From Hemicordylus capensis (lineage: Eukaryota; Chordata; Lepidosauria; Squamata; Cordylidae), in NCBI RefSeq assembly GCF_027244095.1, contig NC_069662.1, forward strand, positions 18,750,501 through 18,814,500: DNA of 64,000 nucleotides, read 5' to 3'. A program made the position numbers and the translations under genes. Within the stretch, counting starts at the first letter, position 1; each line of letters opens with the position of its first letter. Below the pieces are notes generated by a model. It was not told the DNA's origin. It saw only the letters and a program-made list of their open reading frames with translations, and searched no databases. This document shows positions 53,284-64,000 of the stretch, in pieces.

Positions 53284-53752
53284 AGGAGAGCTGGTCTTGT
53301 GGTTAAAAGCATGACTTGTCCCCTTAGTTAAGCAGGGTCTGCCCTGGTTGCATATGAAAGGGAGACTAGAAGTGTGAGCCCTGTAAGAAATTCCCCTCAG
53401 GGGATGGGGCCACTCTAGGAAGAGCAGAAGGTTCCAAGTTCCCTCCCTGGCAGCTTCTCTAAGACAGGGCTGAGAGAGATTCCTGCCTGTAACCTTGGAG
53501 AAGCTGCTGCCAGTTTGTGTAGATAATACTGAGCTAGATGGACCATGGTCTGACCATGATCTAGATCAGGGATTCTCAACGTTGGGTCTCCAGATGTTAT
53601 TGGACTTCAACTCCCATAATCCCCAGCCAAAGGCCACTGAGGCAAGGCATTATGGGAGTTGAAGTCCAATAACATCTGGAGACCCAATGTTGAGAATCCC
53701 TGATCTAGACGGTCTGACTCAGTATATGGCAGGTTCCTATGTTTCTATGTAA
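53284..53752 (+). mobile_element. 5S-rRNA-derived SINE with CR1-like tail, carrying a MITE
   Basis: TTAGTTAAGCAGGGTCTGCC and AAAGGGAGACTAGAAGTGTG follow 5S rRNA. The body includes CCTTGGAGAAGCTGCTGCC; the tail GAGCTAGATGGACCATGG is split by the MITE at 53577-53701 and resumes as CTGACTCAGTATATGGCAGG. Confidence 0.8.
53577..53701. mobile_element. Near-perfect palindromic MITE in the SINE tail
   Basis: 125 bp. CAGGGATTCTCAACGTTGGG pairs with CCCAATGTTGAGAATCCCTG, with few mismatches along both arms. Flanks ATCTAGAT and ATCTAGAC are a 7-of-8 target duplication, consistent with hAT. Confidence 0.85.
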
Positions 53753-54307
53753 AGCAGTGATATGATGATGATTAGTTCATTCTTTTGCCTGGTGAAATAA
53801 CCTGGAGAATCAGAGGACCTCCTGATACAAATTCCTTCCTTAGGCTATCCATAAGGTGCTTTTGCTTTTTAAATGGATTAACTGTCTGACTTTTTAAACT
53901 GATCACGTCACTTTATCTTTTGCAAACAATGCCTTTCTGAGGACCTGAAGGAGCCAAAATTGTCACTTACTGAAGCAAAGCTAACAATGAAAAAACATAT
54001 GTTCAAGGTCCTATCTACTTTGTGGAAGGTCCACATTTGAAAGACATATTGATGCGGATTTTACCCTAAAGCAAATGACCTGCTAGCTTCGGAAAGAAAG
54101 CCTTTTCTTTTCATCAAAAATAGTATCAGAAGGAAGCTGACTGTCTTTGTGGCCTCTGTGGCAGTGCCCCCCGCCCCCAGATTCAGAGTCCTGGGGCCTT
54201 TGCATGTTGTTAGCCCCGCCAATTAACTTTGGGCAAATTTTACTCTTCAAATTCAGCACAGATTTGGGTGGTGGCATGCCCCAGCACACCTGCTGGGGGT
54301 GGGGGCT

Positions 54308-54480
54308 CTTCGCTCAGTCATAGTGCACATGCTTTCTACGCACGACAGTCCAGGTTCAATCCCTGGCATTGCCAGCCAAAGTTTCTCAAGCAGCAACTGC
54401 TAGGAAAAGACCTCCCGCCTTAGAGCCTGGAGAGCAGCAGCACTGGGCAAGAGGGACCAAAGGTTCCTTGATTCAGGTTC
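54308..54480 (+). mobile_element. tRNA-derived SINE head and part of body
   Basis: CGCTCAGTCATAGTGCACAT (A-box region) and CAGGTTCAATCCCTGGCA (B box), then CCTGGAGAGCAGCAGC. Diverged and missing its tail. Confidence 0.55.
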
Positions 54481-54571
54481 ATACATTAAAAGCAACATTC
54501 AGGCTTTGAAGGGGAAATCTCACACAAGCCTTGGGCTAGCTTTTTATCTACAGGTTGAAATTATTTCTGTC

Positions 54572-54876
54572 ATAGGAACATAGGAAGCTGCCATATACTG
54601 AGTCAGGCCATTGGTCCATCTAGCTCAGTATTGTCTTCACAGACTGGCAGCGGCTTCTCCAAGGTTGCAGGCAGAAATCTCTCTCAGCCCTATCTTGGAG
54701 AGGCTGCCAGGGAGGGAACTTGGAACCTTCTGCTCTTCCCAGAGCGGCTCCATCCCCTGAGGGGAATCTCTTCCAGTGCTCACACTTCTAGTCTCCCATT
54801 CATATGCAACCAGGGTGGACCCTGCTTAGCTAAGGGGACAAACCATGCTTGCTACCCACAAGACCAGCTGTCCCTC
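54572..54876 (-). mobile_element. 5S-rRNA-derived SINE, minus, full length
   Basis: In reverse: CTTAGCTAAGCAGGGTCCAC, AATGGGAGACTAGAAGTGTG, body, and tail AGTATATGGCAGCTTCCTAT. Confidence 0.8.
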
Positions 54877-55338
54877 CTTTATTCCATGGAACTCTTGCAT
54901 GTGGGATTCCCAGGCAGTCTCTCTTCTAATCACTGATCAGCTTCTGGCCTGCTTTGTTTCAGAAAAATTGTTGTACTTCCAGGCTATGCTTGGGATCAAC
55001 TATGAACCAACTCAACCTCCATGCTGAGATCCATTTTACTGGGGCATTCTCCCCACCCCCCCACCCCCACCATCACCCCCCACCCCCCATTCTGTGCAGA
55101 CATTCAGTTTCAGAGAACGCCATTGTGTGAACAAACTGATTATTTCTTCTCGTGACAGAAAATGGCAACAAACCTGAGCGCCACAGATGCAAATGTGTTA
55201 CATATTTCTGATTTGACAAAGGCCTATTTTAAAAAGACCAGATGGGATTTAGCTCCCTTGTGCAAACAGTTTGCCAGCTACCTTTTGGAAGCCTCCAGCT
55301 CAGCTTATATGCAAACAAAACGGTGACTGAGGAGATAA

Positions 55339-55358
55339 TTTATTGTTACAGCTTTATT
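55339..55358 (-). terminator. Polyadenylation signals of the JIP-like gene
   Basis: Two minus-strand AATAAA hexamers (55353-55358 and 55339-55344) lie about 965-980 bases after the stop codon. This gives a 3' UTR of roughly 1 kb (about 55320-56321). The cleavage site is inferred only. Confidence 0.5.
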
Positions 55359-56321
55359 GAAAAACCATCCCACAGAGACAGATCTGGAGATGCTGCCAGT
55401 GAGTGACCCTTACACCTGTTGAGACAGACGGACAACACAACAGCAACCCTGAGAAACTAACCATGAGGCGGGAACCTGGACTTGCATCACTCCTCCAGGC
55501 AGGATTTGATTAACTCATTAGCACTAGAAATCAACCAATCCCTGTTCAGCTTCTTCTAGATCAAAAAGCAGCACTGTGGGACAAGAGAGAGCCCCCTTGT
55601 GGTCTCTCCAAGCACTGCTGCAGTTTGTCGACAACGTATTCAATACTTCAGGTCCTGTAGTTCCTGATTCACCAGTCTTACCCCTGTATCCCAACCCATA
55701 TAATCAGAAAGTCCATCAGAATCACATTCCAAGTGGGAGCCAGAAGGGGAGGGTTATTTGGATGCTGCTCCTCTCCCAGAAGCAGAAGTCCTGGTTCTCG
55801 GCCTCTTGTGGCTCTAATTCACTAGGCAGATGAGACATTTCTCGATGTCTCAGCCATGCTGACTCTCATCTCCCAACTACCTGTGCAGTAAGAGGTAAGT
55901 TGTTGTGCAATATAGGGAGAAGTGAGCCAATGTAGCAGAATTGGAAGGAGCACAGTCCATCCAGGAGCAGGCAATGTATTGCATAACAATGCACTCCAGT
56001 TTACAAGCAGCAGCGCCAATAATTTAAAAAGGAGGGAGGCAGAAGAACCACCAGCCACACTCCTGCCGAGCCTGTTCAGGAAATATAGGTCCTTGCAGTG
56101 TCCTCACAGTGTTTCCCCCACCACCAGCTGAGAACTCAGCAAAATCCATCATTACCTCAATGCTGTAAACCCCAGAGGGTTAAGTCCCAACCATGTGAGG
56201 GAAGGAAGTGGGAGAGTGAAGGGAAGGCAACACCATCCTCTGGCAACTGTGCCACGCCTAGCTAGCTGGGAGCTCTGACGCATCACCCCACAGCAGTGGT
56301 TGTGCCCCCCGCCATGCTGCC

Positions 56322-56422
56322 TCAGGCCTGCACCTGCCAGACAATGAGATGGCTTCGCTCAGCTCGACGTAGGCGCGGGTTTGGGAGCAGCAGATCCCCA
56401 TAGCGCTCATCTGTGTCATCAC
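56322..56422 (-). CDS. JIP-like gene terminal coding exon
   Basis: 101 bases, acceptor CTACCCAG, stop TGA at 56322-56324. It reads [15 protein letters not shown] then [15 protein letters not shown]-stop, the JIP3 end AERSHIIVWQVSYTPE with a shorter tail. Confidence 0.9.
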
Positions 56423-59400
56423 CTGGGTAGGGAGAAAGAACATGGGCAAGAGACAGTCAGAGAAGGGATGACGTCTGGTACTTGGATAACCAGGTAAGAA
56501 CTGTGGTTCTCACGAGGGACCACACCTGTATCCCCCCCCCCCACCCGCCATCCCCAGGCCTCTAAGCAGCATGCTTACCTATCCGGAGATTAATATATCC
56601 CTCTCCTCCACTCAGCACCAAGCTGCAAGGCTTGCTTGACTTCTCTTTGAGCAGCTCCTTTGGGTTCTCAGAAGAGGATGGATTTACACAGCCTAAAATA
56701 AGCAAGACGGCAGATAGAATCCCTGCTTGTGCCACATGTCCCAGTGGCTCCGGTTCTTACTGTGGCTCTTACTGCTGGAACCCACTAAGTACCACAGTCC
56801 TTCTCCGAAAAACCTCCTTCATTGCAGCCCCCAATCCAGCCAACTCAAACCCTTCCTGTTTCTATCCAAACATAGATTCCTGAGACTTGTGACAAAATAG
56901 AAGGAACCCCAGCTGGAAGTGGACATGGAAGCACCATCAAATCCAAAAGGGAGCAGGGCCACTTTCCAGAGAACACAGGGTGTCTGGCTCCTGGTCCTTC
57001 CTCCATCTTGCAATCCCGTAATCTTCATTCCTTGCCCAAGAATCAACAAGTGGGCATCCAACCTTCTCTACTGGTTACCTGGGACAGAGACAAAGAAACG
57101 GACAGCATCCCGGTGCCCATGGTAGCTGATCTGCAGTTGCTCCATGGCGCAGAAGGGGGCACCACTGGGGGAGGAAGAGTCTGAGCTTCTGGCAAACTCT
57201 GTAAAAAGTGAAGCAAGAGGAAAAGTTCACAAAAAAATAGCCAGCAGGGGGCAGCAGCATGCAACCTCTTACTGCCACTAGGGGAGCTCATTCTCCATTA
57301 TATATACACAAAAGGGAGACCCATGTCAGATCTGAAATCTCACATTGGTGAGGAAGAAACAGAATAACTGATGGGCAGCAGCAAGGTGAGATGCAGGCTT
57401 AGGAGGATCCTGTAAGAACAGTTTTCTTTATGGTCTATAGCATATTTGGATGCTTTCACTTGTTGTTTTCCCTTTTTTGTTAAGGTTTGCTTCCACAACA
57501 TCCTCTGTTTTTGTGTCTGGTATTCCCCCCCCCTTTTTTTCTTTATACAGCCTGTGACTTGTGTAACAATCAGCACCAACTATCACCCCTTCTTTGCTCC
57601 CTCCTTCCCCCTCTTTCCCCAATTCTTTCTTTCACTCTCCTTCCCCCAAACTTCCAGTGTTACTGGCTGTACCCTGTTGACTGACAGAAGGAGAACTTCT
57701 TTCCAAAACCTGAGTCTGAGCATAAGCATTCAATGGCTGCAATATGTATGCGCTCTCTGCTTCTTCAGGGTTTTTTTTTTTAAGTTCTGGGGTGGGAGGT
57801 CTGGGCTTAAAACTAAGGTTTTTGGGCATCCTTGTGCTCCCTTTCCCAAATGCCCCCCCTTGGGAGCTTGAGAAGGCTCTGTGCCTATCCATACACTTCG
57901 TAAGCAATCAGAAACATATGAACAGATACTCACCGGAGATAAAAGGCAGCGAGATGACAGTTCCGCCAGATGTGCCAACCCACAACCGCTTCCCAAAAGC
58001 ACCAAGTGCTGAGATGTTCAGGGCTAAACTAAGACTGCCAGGCCCTTGAGGGGATAGATGGGGAGGTGTTGAGAGAGAGACACACATCAGAGAAAGAACT
58101 TCTACATTAAAGCCAATCAGGGACTTCCTAAACCAATTCCCAGTCACAGCCAACATCAGGTCCTAATACTCATGTTATTTATGTCAGGCCATTGAAGTCA
58201 GGCCATTGACCTACCAGAGAAAGTCACAGGAACGGTAGATCTCCTAGAAGAATTTCACAGGCCACAACTGGCTGAGAAAGCATTATATGAAAAACGTCCT
58301 GACTTCAAAGAAATCGTGAGTTCTGGGTTTTCTCCTAGTAACTTGGCAGGACTTCCTTGCGCTTCTCTGCCCAGATCTGCCTTCAGCCATGATTCTGCCT
58401 TGCCTGTCCCTTAGCATACATAATAAGGTACCACATGCCAGGCACAAAAAAGACTGCAGCAAAACGCTGCAGCAAGGCAAATTAACCAAAACTCTGTGGA
58501 AATATTGCCAGGTTGATATGTAGAATCTTGTTTTTGTAGGATTCTACATTCAGACTAGGCAACATTTGCATACTCTGGCTTATTCATTCTGCTTCTGCGA
58601 ATCATAAGGAAGCCCCATGGCGGAGCGGGGGCAGATGGATGCTCCCATCTGACAATGGTAAGGCTTTGGAACACGGAGCTAAAGAGAGGAGGCCGAGCCT
58701 TGCTGGCAGATTCTTCTCACTGTGCAGCCCCCTTGTCAGCCCTGAAAGATGACCAAGGCAATGAGAAGAGGCTGCTGGGAAGCAATCTCTTCTAATCATC
58801 CTATGCCCCTTTAAATGCTGAGAAGGGGTGCAAGGCGCCATTTTGTGGCCGGTCTCAGGCAAGCATGTGCCTAGGGCTGCCCCCAAAAGGGAGTTGTAGT
58901 CAGGGACCCAAGCTAGAGAACCTCTGCTCTATTCCTGACTTTGATCCCGCCTATTTGTTTGTTTGTTTGTTTGTTTGTTTATTACATTTATAATAAATGC
59001 AGCTCATTTGCTGCAGCATTTGCTAACACATTCTTCACACAACCATACACATGGACATCACCAGATGGAGTACACAGAAATCAAACTGATTACATTATTG
59101 GTGCAAAAAGGTGGAAGAGCTCAGTAATAACAGCAAAGACATGGCCACGGACCGACTGTGGAACCGATCACAAACTGCTCATGTGCAAGTTCCAAGCGGA
59201 AAAACAAAGCTATCCTGCTGCCACGATATGATCTTGAGAATGTTCCCATCATTTTCAAGGAGATCAGCTTTGAAGTTCTGAACCTCATTGATAGGGAACC
59301 AGAGGAACTGTGGAATGAAATCAAAGAAGTTGTTAAGGATGAATGTGAAAAGAGACTGCCAAAGACCAAGAAACAGAAGAAAGCAAAATGGATGTCAGAA

Positions 59401-62400
59401 CAGATGGTGGAAATTGCCCATAAGAGGAGAGAAGCCAAAGACAAGAAAGATAAAGTTCTCAGGAAGGAACTTAACAGGGAATTTCAGAAAGCTGTTAGAA
59501 GAGACAAGGAGCAATACTACAAAAACATCTGTAAAGACCTTGAGGATGGAAATAGACACGGAAAAACAAGGCAAGTTTTCCAAAAGATCTCTGAACTCAG
59601 AGGGAGGTTCCAACCTCAAATTGGTATGCTAAAGGATGCCAAAGAACAGATAGTAACTGATTCAGAGAAGATCAAACAGAGATGGAAGGAGTATACTGAA
59701 AATCTGTACAGCAGGGACGTCAACACCCAAGATACTCTAGAAGATATTCCCTAATTGCAAGAACCTCTAGTATGGGAAGATGGAGTTAGATCAACACTCC
59801 GGTCATTACCAAGACGGAAGGCTACAGGAATTGATGGAATAGCTACAGAAATATGGCAGGCAACAGAAAAAGAATCAGTCAAGGCTCTAACCAAACTATG
59901 CCAGCAAATTTGGAGCACACTACAGTGGGCAACAGACTGGAAGAAGTCAGTCTACATACCCATACCAAAGAAAGGAGACAGCGCAAACCATCGCACAATA
60001 TCCTTAATTTCACATGCTAGCAAAATAATGCTCAGGATCATCCAACACAGATTAGAGCCCTACATGGAAAGGGAAATGCCGCATGTTCAAGCTGGTTTCA
60101 GAAAAGGCTGTGGAACAAGAGACATCATTGCTGACGCATGCTGGATAACTGAGAAAGCCAAAGAATACCAAAAAGAAGTCAATATGTGCTTTATTGACTG
60201 CAGGAAAGGCTTCAATTGTGTCGACCATGTCTAGTTGTCTTAGGAAAATGGGTGTCCCAGAACATCTCATTGTTCTCATGAGAAACCTATACACGGGACA
60301 GGAAGCCACAGTCCATATGGAACATGAGGAAACAGACTGGTTCCAGATCAGCAAAGGAGTAAGACAAGGCTGTATACTTTCTCCTTATTTATTCAACTTA
60401 TATGCTGAACATACACTGAGAGAAACTGGACTGGAAGAAGATGAGCGTGGTTTTAAAGTTGGAGGAAGAAACATCAATAACCTACACTACGCTGATGACA
60501 CCACTCTGATAGCTGAGAATGCAGATGATCTGCAAGCTTTAGTAATGAAAGTCAAGGAGCACAGAGAAAAAATGGGTCTACAATTAAATGTAAAGAAGAC
60601 TAATCTAATGACAATGGGTAACCAGCCTAAGAATTGACAATGAAGACACTGAAGTGGTGGATAGCTTCTGCCTTTTAGGATCAACCATCAACAGTAAAGG
60701 ATTCAGCAGTCAAGAAATATGCCACAGACTAGCACTTGGTAGGACTGCAATGAAGGCCTTGGAAAGGATAATTAATGCTGTGACGTGTCTATACCTACAA
60801 AGATTAGAATAGTTCAGAAAATAGTTTCCCCATGACACTCTATGGATGTGAAAGCTGGACTTTGAAGAAGCAAGACAGAAAAAGTATTGACGCTTTTGAA
60901 CTTTGGTGCTGGAGAAGACTTTTGAGGGTACCATGGACAGCCAGGAAAACAAACAAATGGATCATAGAACAAATCAATCCAGAATTTTCACTCAAGGCAC
61001 AAATGTGACCAGGCTCAAACTATCATACTTGGGACACATTATGTGAAAACCCAGCTTCCTTGAGAAGTGTATAATGGTGGGAAAAGTTGAAGGAAAGAGA
61101 ACAGGACGGCCAGCAGCAAGGTGGATGTACTCGATTATGACAGCAAAGAATGCACCACTGAGAGACCTCAAAGGCCAAATTGGAGCCAGCGTGGTGTAAT
61201 GGCTAGAGTGCTGGACTAGGACCTGGGAGCCCTGAGTTCAAATCCCCATTCAGCCATGATACTAGCTGGGTGACTCTGGGCCAGTCACTTCTCTCTCAGC
61301 CTAACCTACTTCACAGGGTTGTTGTGAGGAGAAACCTAAGTATGTAGTACACCACTCTGGGCTCCTTGGAGGAAGAGTGAGATATAAAATGTAAAATAAA
61401 TAATAGAGATAATCTATCTATGTGGTCACCAAGAGTCTACATCGACTTGACAGCACTTAATCAATCAATCAATCAATGCCTAATGCTAGTACAAGTAAAA
61501 GCCAAAGCCCTTTGATCCCCACGAGCCACTCACCAAGTATGCGGCTGATGCAGGACCCCAACTCCACCTCCTGCAAGGGCTGCCCGGTCTGTGCATGGAG
61601 CAGGCGTAGAGTGGAATCCAGTCGGACGGAGACCCAGACGCCGTTGCCAGCCACCACCAAGTGCCGCACTTGACTTTCAGGATGTGACGTCACCTCAAAG
61701 TACCGCTAGGAGAAGGCGGTGGAAACAGGCTGCTGGATTCCATGATGCCTCCTCCCCCAGCAACCTGATCCAGGGCAGCACCTTCCCAAACAGTGCCAAG
61801 ACCCATAGGCCTTAACTTCCCCAAGTCTCTTGGCCCACATCTTGTAGAGCTTCCTCAATAAATGCTACTATTTATTACCTATTTACCATATTTCTATACT
61901 GCCTGATACACAAATCCCTAGGCAGTGTACAGTTAAAACATAATATAAAAAACAATTTAAAAGTTAAAATTCATAAAACATAACACATCTTACTCAATGA
62001 GTAAAAAAACATTAAAATTTTAAATTTCAACTAAAAGCCTGAGAAAACCGGCATGTCTCCAGGGTCTTTCTGAAAGCAAACAGAGGAGGTGCTCTTATTT
62101 CAGCAGCAAGCGCATGGAGATCCCATCCTTACCAGAACCCACTCTTCCTATTTTGCCTCCCCATCAGGTTGATCTCAGGAGAGTGGGTCAGATCCTGCTT
62201 CTGTAGCAATCCTGTTCCCAAGTATCAAAGGCCAAATTCTTAAGACAACGCTCTTTGGAGCATATTAGTGTAGAGTTTTTTTCTTTTTACACGCCAGCAA
62301 CAGCTCCTTGGGATGCGCCTTTTTCACTAGGAATGGACAAAGCGAGCTTGACAACGAGCTTCCCCTGAAATCTAGCTACCGTGTTGCAAGGGATTCAGTC

Positions 62401-63001
62401 ATCTCAATCTGTCATTTGCAGAGTCACACATCTGCCAAGAAGTGCCCACAGGTTTCAGCAGCTTCTTCATACCCTGCAGACTCACCTGGACGCGAGCAGT
62501 GCGTGGATCCAGGACGTAGACCCGGTTCCCGTAGCCACACCACAGCCGGTCAAGCACAGGGATGGCGCAACGAATAGAGCGCCGTGGCCTTCCCAAGTCA
62601 ACCAGGCGCATGGCGTGAAGGTCCCAATTCCGGGCTGAGAAAAGACGGGGATTAGAGGAGAGGGAAATTGGACTCGGGCCACAGGAAGGAATGACAAGGA
62701 ACAAGACTTACCATCGTTTCGGTGGAAAATGGCCAGAGATCCATCCCCTAGCGCGGCTGCCACACGGCCCTGAGCGTGGCTGGGACAGAAATGGCAGAGT
62801 AAGGTGGGGGAAAGACTACAACAGCACCGCTGCCAGAACGGGAAGGCAGGCGATTCTCACCGCGGAAGGCAGTGGGGTTCCCTGGGCTTGCAAGCAAGTG
62901 ACGGAGGAACATGTACTCACACAATGCAGTGGACAGCATCCTTCAGCTGCACTTTGCCCTGGCAGCGCCGCCAGTCGCTTTCAGCAGAGTGAATATAGAT
63001 G
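56322..63001 (-). CDS. JIP3/JIP4-like scaffold protein, C-terminal WD40-like domain (8 last coding exons; 5' part outside window)
   Basis: Eight exons with agreeing GT-AG phases (62921-63001, 62712-62779, 62486-62634, 61534-61705, 57934-58044, 57079-57198, 56579-56692, 56322-56422) encode about 305 C-terminal residues. They align in order with the C-terminus of MAPK8IP3 and SPAG9 as I recall it: [88 protein letters not shown] and [13 protein letters not shown]-stop. Family members are cytoplasmic scaffolds that link kinesin-1 and dynein to vesicles and to JNK-pathway kinases; this segment is the WD40-like propeller. The linker after ISLP is much shorter than in JIP3, and many positions that are nearly fixed in JIP3/JIP4 differ ([15 protein letters not shown] where they have YHAHTHQHLQDVDI). 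I infer a diverged paralogue, not MAPK8IP3 itself. The N-terminal RH1/coiled-coil part must lie beyond 64000. Confidence 0.88.
56579..56692 (-). CDS. JIP-like gene exon ([15 protein letters not shown] segment)
   Basis: 114 bases, acceptor ATTTTAG, donor GTAAGC. A lysine/serine-rich linker is followed by [15 protein letters not shown], nearly identical to [16 protein letters not shown] in JIP3. Confidence 0.9.
57079..57198 (-). CDS. JIP-like gene exon ([15 protein letters not shown] segment)
   Basis: 120 bases, acceptor TTTTTACAG, donor GTAACC. It begins with a serine-rich stretch, then [20 protein letters not shown], the counterpart of [20 protein letters not shown] in JIP3. Confidence 0.9.
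57934..58044 (-). CDS. JIP-like gene exon ([15 protein letters not shown] segment)
   Basis: 111 bases, phase 1 in and out. [20 protein letters not shown] matches the JIP3 blade ITALLVAGSRLWVGTGNG. The intron before it (58045-61533) holds a Bov-B LINE. Confidence 0.9.
58952..58981. repeat. (TTTG)n microsatellite
   Basis: Seven TTTG units just before the Bov-B copy. Confidence 0.9.
59000..61478 (+). mobile_element. Bov-B (RTE) LINE, 5' truncated, in a JIP-like intron
   Basis: End of the APE endonuclease ([33 protein letters not shown]), then linker, then [75 protein letters not shown], then [20 protein letters not shown] and the tail ATCGACTTGACAGCAC with (CAAT)n. A TAA at 59752-59754 and frame changes near 59200, 60230 and 60637 inactivate it. 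A SINE is inserted at 61193-61403. Confidence 0.88.
61193..61403 (+). mobile_element. tRNA-derived SINE (squamate type) nested in Bov-B
   Basis: GAGCCAGCGTGGTGTAATGG (A box), GAGTTCAAATCCCC (B box), GGGCCAGTCACTTCTCTCTC, CTGGGCTCCTTGGAGGAAGA, tail ATATAAAATGTAAAATAAAT. Fourth member of this family in the window. Confidence 0.85.
61534..61705 (-). CDS. JIP-like gene exon ([20 protein letters not shown] segment)
   Basis: 172 bases, acceptor CTCCTAG, donor GTGAGT, phase 0 in and phase 1 out. It contains the family signature [14 protein letters not shown]. The last part ([20 protein letters not shown]) differs from both human paralogues. Confidence 0.92.
61860..62130 (-). mobile_element. L2-type LINE 3' fragment
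   Basis: TTTCTATACTGCCTGATACA and CTAGGCAGTGTACAGTTAAA at the 3' end, AAAGCCTGAGAAAACCG further in, collinear with 12735-12960. In the JIP-like gene intron between exons 61534-61705 and 62486-62634. Confidence 0.6.
62486..62634 (-). CDS. JIP-like gene exon ([14 protein letters not shown] segment)
   Basis: 149 bases between acceptor TTTTCTCAG and donor [36 protein letters not shown] and [10 protein letters not shown] track the JIP3/JIP4 blade sequence closely. Ends in phase 0. Confidence 0.9.
62712..62779 (-). CDS. JIP-like gene exon ([10 protein letters not shown] segment)
   Basis: 68 bases, phase 2 in and phase 1 out. [20 protein letters not shown] matches the JIP3 blade with GRVLVALADGTLAIFHR. 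The donor is GTAAGT. Confidence 0.88.
62921..63001 (-). CDS. JIP-like gene exon ([10 protein letters not shown] segment)
   Basis: Acceptor CTCAG at 63002-63006 and donor GTGAGT just below 62921. It enters with one base completing a codon and leaves in phase 2. The translation [13 protein letters not shown] then [10 protein letters not shown] follows the JIP3 order of a tryptophan-containing strand and LKDSV. Confidence 0.85.
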
Positions 63002-63006
63002 CTGAG

Positions 63007-64000
63007 AAAGAAAGAAAAAAAAGAGATAAAAGGTGAGCTTCTAACATCACAGCTACCTGAGGTTTACTGCCCAGCTCCCAGTAGCAGCAGCAGCCCCATC
63101 CCATGACCTACCTTCCCAGCACCTGCTGCTTTCACTGGGAACCAACATCGCAGTCCTGGCTGCCATATATAATACTGGGCATGCTCAGTGTACATAAACC
63201 GGGTGGCACCCCATATTCACTGCACTATGGCTATGTTGGGGCGCTGGTGGCCGTCAGAAGCAATGGAGAAAGGTGCAAAAGAAGTACTGATGGGTGGAGT
63301 TGGGGAGAACAGGAACAAGCAGGTAGGCAGAGATTTTAGGACCCAGATGCTGCTGTCCCACACACTAGTTCAGGCCTGCACAACCTAAGGCCTGGAGACC
63401 AGATCCAGACTGCATAGGCTTTTTTGCTGACCCACAGGTAGGAAAACACTGCAGCAACAGCACCCACAAAAGGCACAGGACCACCCCCAAAAAGGCACAG
63501 GGTCAGTTCCCTCTTCTTCAAGGAAGGCATCCTCTTTCCTCTCTGAAACTGTCTTACAGTACAACCTGTGCATGTTTACTCGGGAATATTCCCACAGTGC
63601 TCCCAGTGAGGCTTACTCTTAAGTAAGCATGTTTAGGATTGCAACCTGAAAGCAACATTGATTTAGGGAGCAGAGAAGATTTGACATTTGTTTGGGGCTG
63701 GCTTGCACCCCCAGGTGCCCCAGTGACAGAGCAGGGACAGGGTCTATTTTCTGGCCAATATCCTTAATTAAAATTGTGGGCCCCTTGATGAAGGGGAAAG
63801 ACCCAAAAGTAACTAATAATTGCTTTCATTTCTAACCATTTTAATATAAGAATGCACTGAAAATTGACCTCAGCCCCCACACACCACACTGTGGTTGTTT
63901 CTGGCCGACCGGGGCATTTGAATCATGCACCCCTACACTAGAATGAACATTCATGCACAGAATGGTCTTCTATCAGCAGCTAGGCCCCGCCAATCCCCAA
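63007..64000. other. Intron of the JIP-like gene, no further exon recognised
   Basis: The next upstream JIP exon (the MWLGAQNGWLYVHS region in JIP3) was sought on the minus strand and not found, so it lies beyond the window. Confidence 0.5.

Noticed and set aside
56322-63001. Assignment as MAPK8IP3 or SPAG9 itself
   Set aside because: Both are almost invariant among vertebrates in this domain, while this sequence differs at many fixed positions and has a shorter linker.

Overview
The window looks like nuclear DNA from a squamate reptile. Its repeats are the squamate mix: Bov-B, CR1, L2 and R4 LINEs; tRNA-derived and 5S-rRNA-derived SINEs with LINE-type tails; many hAT-like and foldback MITEs; and a Copia-type LTR element. 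Genes are split by large repeat-filled introns with GT-AG junctions. Nothing bacterial, viral-genome-like or organellar is present.

Three host genes can be read, all on the minus strand. (1) 56322-63001: the last eight coding exons of a JIP3/JIP4 (MAPK8IP3/SPAG9) family scaffold, covering the C-terminal WD40-like domain. It is clearly diverged from both known paralogues, so it may be a third one. (2) 24763-49878: a GARIN-family gene (formerly FAM71) in eight coding exons whose phases all agree, about 921 residues, best matched to GARIN5B (FAM71E2). (3) 10154-16018: COX6B2, a cytochrome c oxidase subunit VIb, complete in three coding exons (94 residues). GARIN5B next to COX6B2 on the same strand matches human 19q13.42 as I remember it. 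Where human IL11 would lie, this window has the JIP-like gene. Two further exon-like segments at the left end (848-971 and 5179-5315, minus strand) are not identified.

Layout: 1-10 kb holds unidentified exon candidates, a retroviral-type LTR fossil, CR1 and SINE pieces, an R4 LINE 3' half and a Bov-B tail. 10-16 kb is COX6B2, with an L2 LINE in its second intron. 16-24.7 kb is intergenic: LTR fossils and several MITEs, one with a perfect 8-bp target duplication. 24.7-49.9 kb is GARIN5B. Its 12.8-kb first intron is almost wholly a Copia-type fossil that carries a near full-length CR1 (itself hit by a solo LTR) and a 1.7-kb hAT foldback element. 50-56 kb is intergenic with SINEs, a possible LTR and simple repeats. 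56-64 kb is the JIP-like gene, with a 2.5-kb Bov-B LINE in one intron.

No new multi-gene system is visible. The most notable items are the possible third JIP paralogue, the layered insertion history of GARIN5B intron 1, the inverted hAT element with amplified arms, and a SINE body that occurs behind both 5S and tRNA heads.
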